49,658 nucleotides of DNA. Source: Lentimicrobium sp. GTDB taxonomy: Bacteria; Bacteroidota; Bacteroidia; Bacteroidales; Lentimicrobiaceae. Below, piece by piece: positions 45,584 to 49,658 of the stretch (positions within the stretch are counted from its first letter, which is position 1; each line of letters starts with the position of its first letter). The stretch lies in contig JAMLHF010000004.1 of the NCBI GenBank assembly GCA_023957275.1, positions 1 through 49,658 on the forward strand. Reading direction: 5' to 3'. Position numbers and translations under genes: made by a program. The notes beneath the pieces are model-generated. The model ran no database searches, was not told where the DNA came from, and saw nothing but the letters and a program-made list of their open reading frames with translations.

Positions 45584-46849
45584 TTAATTTTTAGTGTTGG
45601 TTAACATCCATTTCCATACGGGTAAAACCGGTATGTTTTTTCCATTATGCTGTATTTCAAATTCCTGATCCATCGTCAGTATCAGTCCATCTTTCAGATT
45701 GAATGCCAGCATGGCTTCCGAAATCCCGTTCAGTTCGCGGGTCTGGTTTTCAGGCGTCAACTGGTAGCAAACCTGCAGCGCGCTTACCCGCCGGCTTTTA
45801 TCAAACACAATGAAATCACATTCGCCTTTTCCACTGAAGGAATACACTTCCGATGTTCCGCGCCGCAATGCAAGAAACACCGCGTTTTCAAGCTTACGGC
45901 CCTGGTTGGGGGTTGCACTGAATCCCACCAGGTTGTGAAATGCCACATCGTTCAAATACACTTTGCGGGGAGACCGAAGTTGCATCTTCAGTGAATCATG
46001 GTATTGATACATTTCATAAAACATATACGCGTTTGAGAGATAGCCCATGTATTCTTTAACGGTATCGGCATTCGACAGGCCAATACTTTTCTGAAGTGAG
46101 GTAAATGTAACCGGCAACGAAAGATTGCCCACGAGTAGTTGAACCAGTTCACGGAATTCGCGGTGACGACGAATTCCAAAGCGCACGATAATGTCGCGGT
46201 AAAGTATGTTGTCGAACAGCGTTTTTACATACTGTTCATCGTTGTATTTCAGATATTCGGGCAAACCGCCCTGCTCAAGCCACCGGGTAAACCAGGTTTT
46301 GAGCATGACCTTAGCCTCAGGCAGATAAAAATCCTTTTCTTCGAAACTAACATTCTGAAAACGAAGATATTCGCTGAAAGAGAAGGGAAAGAGCTCCAGT
46401 TGTTTGTACCGTCCGGTTAGTTTTGAACCAAACTCCATACTCAGCAAGGACGAATTTGAGCCGGTTATCACCATCTTCTTTCCGCTGTCCTGCATGCGGC
46501 GGACGGCAACTTCAAAATTGCCTACATTCTGAATTTCGTCGAAAAACCAATAGTGCGCCGGGCCATAAACTTCGATCAGGGCTTCTTCCAGTTCGCCGAA
46601 ATGTTCAACCGAAAACCCGAGCAGTTTTTCATCTTCAAAATTGAAATAGGCCACATTGTCCACTTCTGACATCAATTGCTGCAGCAGCGTTGATTTGCCT
46701 GTGCGGCGCATTCCGCTTAAAGCCAGTACGCGGTTATCGTTTGTTAATGCCGCTTTTGCTTCCGGCAACAGGTCGCGGGCAATTAATCCGCCCTGCACCA
46801 AAAGGCGCTCCTTCTGCTGCCAGGCCACCTGAAGTATTTTTGCTTTCAT
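45584..46849 (-). CDS. AAA_14/DUF4143-type ATP-binding protein
   Basis: This 421-residue protein is of the widespread AAA_14 plus DUF4143 family. It has Walker A GMRRTGKS at 46-53, Walker B YWFFDEIQNV (~117-126), the sensor segment MVITGSNSSLLS and the ARM-like LTGRYKQLELFPFSFSEYL. A winged-helix region follows, and then a C-terminal DUF4143 domain with GKGECDFIVFD then ALQVCYQL, resembling a PD-(D/E)xK nuclease fold. The molecular role of these proteins is unknown, and they are often gained by transfer. It is the first gene of a two-gene unit with the ParB-like gene, 6 bases apart. The ATG at 46849 leaves only a short leader after a TATATTTG element. Confidence 0.88.
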   Translation of the reverse strand: MKAKILQVAWQQKERLLVQGGLIARDLLPEAKAALTNDNRVLALSGMRRTGKSTLLQQLMSEVDNVAYFNFEDEKLLGFSVEHFGELEEALIEVYGPAHYWFFDEIQNVGNFEVAVRRMQDSGKKMVITGSNSSLLSMEFGSKLTGRYKQLELFPFSFSEYLRFQNVSFEEKDFYLPEAKVMLKTWFTRWLEQGGLPEYLKYNDEQYVKTLFDNILYRDIIVRFGIRRHREFRELVQLLVGNLSLPVTFTSLQKSIGLSNADTVKEYMGYLSNAYMFYEMYQYHDSLKMQLRSPRKVYLNDVAFHNLVGFSATPNQGRKLENAVFLALRRGTSEVYSFSGKGECDFIVFDKSRRVSALQVCYQLTPENQTRELNGISEAMLAFNLKDGLILTMDQEFEIQHNGKNIPVLPVWKWMLTNTKN

Positions 46850-46864
46850 GCCGGCAATTTTTTA

Positions 46865-46872
46865 CAAATATA
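46865..46872 (-). promoter_or_regulatory. Putative -7 element of the AAA-parB unit
   Basis: On the minus strand TATATTTG fits TAnnTTTG; the start would fall about 10 bases before the ATG at 46849. The -33 element is weak. Confidence 0.5.
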
Positions 46873-47021
46873 AGAAATATTAAATGCTGATTAGCATAAA
46901 GGGTAATTTATACTAATTACTGATTAGTGTGCTTTTGTAATAATTGATAATCAATTTGAGAAACGGACATTGTTTATTTGCAATTTGGATTGAATAATTT
47001 CTGTAAAGTAATGAATATCAA

Positions 47022-48194
47022 ATGAATAGGTTATGTTCGGACATGGCCGAGTCAGATCCAAACACGCTCTGTTGTAAAAATCTTGCTAATAAAGGATCGG
47101 GCGCTACGAGTTTTAGATACGTAAATGATGGTTCCCTATTACAAGGTCATGTTTCAATAAATAGCACAAAAACCCTTTTTCAAAATGGAGTCAAAATGGG
47201 TTTTAATGATCAATGTTTCTTAAAAAACGATTGTAACATATCAAACAACGAAATATGCTTATTCAAAGTGTGCGATTCCGCACTTTGCAGAATAAACACA
47301 TCCGATAACACAAGAATAGACAATACTCACATTGCAGATTGCAACACGCCTAATGTCCCATTCGCAAACACATTCACCCAACAAGTTTGTTGCAAATTCG
47401 AACCACTACGCGAAATCTGCAGCGACGGAATAGACAACGACCAAGACGGATACATCGACTGCGCAGACAACGATTGCAACAACTGGACAATCAGCAACCC
47501 CACAAACCCCCCATTTTGCACAGGCTCACCATACAACTCAAGCAGTTGCGTTGTAAATTACACCACAAACCCCCTCACAGGCGCTCCTATCGTAACATAC
47601 AACACAAGTTGCTACGGACAACCACCAAATACTAATAATTGGCATTTTTATTGTGGATATCAAAAGGTAGCACCCGCTAACAACAATCCAGGCTTATGCT
47701 GCCCAACAGGAACATACCCAATATATGATTCATATTATGGTTGGAGTTGTCAGGATTCAGACTTATGCGGCGTAACCCGCCCAGATATTGATGAGTGTGA
47801 TTTTGATTTTGACCTAGAAAACCTCGAATGGCTAAACAGCGATTACTCAGGCCCCGGAGACAACAAATGGTGCCAAAGCAAATTCCCTTATTTTTATACT
47901 CCAGATACTATTCCTTATGCGCCTCGTAGAAGCACAGGCTGCTGCCTAACCAACATGGACGGAACAGTCGATTACTTCACAGCCGAACCTAATGTTAAGA
48001 TTTTCGGCTACACCCGCTACTGCGGAGACGGAATCATAGATCCTAACGAAGAATGCGACGGCAACACACTATCGTGCTCTGATTATCAGACTTGCGCGCC
48101 TGGTCTTATTGCTACTGGAACACCCACCTGCACAAACTGCCAAATTAACACAAATACTTGCTCTTGCACAGAAAACACAATCATAATCGACTAA
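47022..48194 (+). CDS. Cysteine-rich protein with MopE/DUF4215-like repeats, origin uncertain
   Basis: I cannot name this 390-residue protein. It is rich in Cys, Asn, Asp and Thr. Two recognisable segments are EICSDGIDNDQDGYIDCADNDC (from about residue 135, given by position; the DGIDNDxDGYIDC type) and YCGDGIIDPNEECDGNTLSC (near 335-355). These are the metal-binding, cysteine-rich repeats seen in secreted proteins of myxobacteria and DPANN archaea. CFLKNDCNISNNEICLFKVCD also fits archaeal surface proteins that I recall. There is no signal peptide and no membrane segment at this N-terminus, and a TAA lies in frame just upstream (47004), so the 5' end may be missing. Codons ending in A or C, with ATA and AGA, are unlike the rest of the window. 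Probably extracellular if intact. Confidence 0.6.
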   Translation: MNRLCSDMAESDPNTLCCKNLANKGSGATSFRYVNDGSLLQGHVSINSTKTLFQNGVKMGFNDQCFLKNDCNISNNEICLFKVCDSALCRINTSDNTRIDNTHIADCNTPNVPFANTFTQQVCCKFEPLREICSDGIDNDQDGYIDCADNDCNNWTISNPTNPPFCTGSPYNSSSCVVNYTTNPLTGAPIVTYNTSCYGQPPNTNNWHFYCGYQKVAPANNNPGLCCPTGTYPIYDSYYGWSCQDSDLCGVTRPDIDECDFDFDLENLEWLNSDYSGPGDNKWCQSKFPYFYTPDTIPYAPRRSTGCCLTNMDGTVDYFTAEPNVKIFGYTRYCGDGIIDPNEECDGNTLSCSDYQTCAPGLIATGTPTCTNCQINTNTCSCTENTIIID

Positions 48195-48246
48195 AAAAAA
48201 CAATCTTTAAAAAAAATTAGCACCTTACACCACATTCTATTTCTTT

Positions 48247-49658
48247 TTAGAATTTTGTTTCAGGATCAGATAACCATATAAGATGAGTTGCAACTTTCCC
48301 AAAACTAGTCGAACTCCCATTACCGTAAGATATTAGTCCTCCGAGATTTCCCACAGGCGGATCATGAGCATTAGTCAAACTACCCACAAGCTCAGATTTC
48401 TTATAACCTATATTGCTTTGTCTTGTGAATCCTGCTACGCCTGATTTGAATCTTGATTTGTCTGTCATGGCATAATTGTAAGTAAAATAGCACCCGTTTT
48501 GGTTGTATGGCGCATACTCTGTTATGTGGGTTTGATCCCCCCCTCTTGCTTGTCCTTCTATCCATTCTGGTTCTGTCATTGTGTAAATATTTACTCTTTT
48601 ATATGGAGGCATTAATTGCCTGCCATTGTTTAATGTAAAGAGGGTAACAGTTGAATCCATTGCTTGTTTCATCTTCTGACTCTCCTCAGAAGTAATAGGC
48701 TGAGTTATATCTCTGTTGTAAATTTGCATTTGAAACATGTATATTGTGTCTGCTACTTCAGGAACATACTCCCACTTCTTCGTAAAAAAAGGAGGCCCTC
48801 TGCATCTTACAACAGTTCTAAAGTCTATTCCTCTAGTATCATAAGAAATATTCACACCATCAAAAACTATCTTAGGCACAAAATAAACATCAAACGAACC
48901 AGGAAGATTATTCAAATTCACAGGCGCAGGTCCTGGCGGGACGTAAGGATCATTTAAGTTCAATTCATTATTCGGGCTTTGGAACAAATTCTTTTCTTTA
49001 TACGTAATCGTCGGATCTGTTTTCGTACCAAAAATCCACTCCTGATAAAAAGCAGTATCCGCATTTTCGAAAAATATATTCGTTGTAGAATCGTACGATG
49101 TTCTAAGTATGTGTATCAATCCATTCTGAGAAGAATAATTATTTGTTGTTCCGTCTCCCCAAGTAACTTTTAACCCTGTCCCATTAAGAACAGGAGTACC
49201 ATCAAGAATAGTATAAGCATTCACAAAAAACTCATCCGTAATCAACTCCTGCTGCAACTTCTTATCAATAGTCTGATTCAACCTAAGAACAAAAGTCGTA
49301 TCCGCCGCCTGATAACTATCCCTAGGATTCGTATTTGGATAAGAAAACTCCAACCTCAAATCAGAACCATCACTAATACCATTATTACCAGATTTAAAAT
49401 AACCACTAAAATCAGACGAAGCCACAATCACATCAAAATTTTTATTATCATCATTTAATTTTACAGTCTTATAACTATTCTTATTGACACCATCATCCAA
49501 ACTTATAATATTTACACCCTTAGGACCACCATTCAAAGTCAAAGTATTCTCCCCACACCCAAGTTCAACATTATTCTCAAACAACAATCGACCCATAGCA
49601 TTAAAAACTCTCAAAATATAATTTTGATTTCTCTCACTAACAACATCAATACTCGTAC
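48247..49658 (-). CDS. Unrecognised large protein, 5' end beyond the window
   Basis: The frame is open from 48247 to the window edge (in frame to 49656), at least 469 codons, so the start is outside; the TTG at 49614 is not a convincing start. The first visible part (ILRVFNAMGRLLFENN, GENTLTLNGGPKGVNIISLDDG) has the shape of a T9SS-type or similar beta-sandwich repeat, but it is followed by some 400 more residues. These include VTWGDGTTNNY (PKD-like) and FVPKIVFDGVNISYDTRG. The C-terminus (THLIWLSDPETKF) is not a sorting signal. It is AT-rich, with many AAT, GTT and AGA codons. Its stop faces the cysteine-rich gene's stop 52 bases away. Function unknown; extracellular is a guess from composition. 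Confidence 0.55.
   Translation of the reverse strand, partial: TSIDVVSERNQNYILRVFNAMGRLLFENNVELGCGENTLTLNGGPKGVNIISLDDGVNKNSYKTVKLNDDNKNFDVIVASSDFSGYFKSGNNGISDGSDLRLEFSYPNTNPRDSYQAADTTFVLRLNQTIDKKLQQELITDEFFVNAYTILDGTPVLNGTGLKVTWGDGTTNNYSSQNGLIHILRTSYDSTTNIFFENADTAFYQEWIFGTKTDPTITYKEKNLFQSPNNELNLNDPYVPPGPAPVNLNNLPGSFDVYFVPKIVFDGVNISYDTRGIDFRTVVRCRGPPFFTKKWEYVPEVADTIYMFQMQIYNRDITQPITSEESQKMKQAMDSTVTLFTLNNGRQLMPPYKRVNIYTMTEPEWIEGQARGGDQTHITEYAPYNQNGCYFTYNYAMTDKSRFKSGVAGFTRQSNIGYKKSELVGSLTNAHDPPVGNLGGLISYGNGSSTSFGKVATHLIWLSDPETKF

Noticed and set aside
44700-46900. Chromosomal origin or parS region at the ParB-like gene
   Set aside because: No parA, dnaA, gidA/gidB or parS-like palindrome was seen, and the ParB C-terminus is not the Spo0J type.
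47387-47635. Arginine-rich overlapping frame inside the cysteine-rich gene
   Set aside because: It is a composition shadow (LRRQRLQQLDNQQ type) of the C/A-rich coding strand.

Overview
The window reads as a chromosomal segment of a Bacteroidota bacterium, probably near Bacteroidales/Marinilabiliales. The signs are several proteins with type IX secretion (T9SS) C-terminal sorting domains, a CarboxypepD_reg-like/TonB-dependent receptor, GldF and GldG homologues, eukaryote-type citrate synthase, and many copies of the Bacteroidota promoter element TAnnTTTG, often with TTG or TTTG about 19-21 bases upstream. Everything here comes from reading the sequence by eye; no database search was run.

Layout. 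1-3.7 kb: dprA, a PrsW-like membrane protein, rsgA and dtd. 3.8-10 kb: a TonB-dependent receptor, a DCC-family protein, the icd-gltA TCA-cycle pair and a YjbQ-family protein. 10-15.7 kb: a minus-strand cluster gldF-gldG-DUF4340-sugar epimerase, preceded by a SAM hydrolase-like gene. 16.0-17.3 kb: a complete IS4-type element sitting in the promoter of a small Dabb-family gene. 17.7-22.1 kb: a lipoprotein, a DUF418 membrane protein and a secreted beta-propeller protein. 22.4-26.4 kb: two unrelated phosphate transporters in tandem. 26.8-30.8 kb: a DEAD-box-type helicase with a DEFD motif, then a ketoacyl-ACP synthase III gene cut in two by a second complete IS4-type element. 31.1-35.7 kb: an HD-domain gene whose start lies in an 18-copy 8-bp tandem repeat, marC, ftcD and hutI (the last steps of histidine breakdown). 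36-43.2 kb: three secreted proteases in a row (S8, C10, C10), all with T9SS tails. 43.2-46.9 kb: phoH, a REP-like inverted-repeat patch, and a two-gene ParB-like/AAA ATPase unit.

The last ~2.7 kb (about 46.95-49.66 kb) does not look like the rest. It is AT-rich, uses ATA/AGA codons, has a strong C-over-G excess on the + strand in places, and holds two unrecognised proteins. One is cysteine-rich with repeats of the kind I associate with secreted proteins of DPANN archaea and myxobacteria. The other runs off the window end. This is either foreign DNA or a chimeric assembly join, and it is the least explained part of the window.

No rRNA, tRNA or CRISPR array was seen. I found no clear new multi-gene system. 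The best candidates for something undescribed are the ParB-like/AAA pair beside the REP patch, the repeat-borne start of the HD gene, and the foreign-looking right end.
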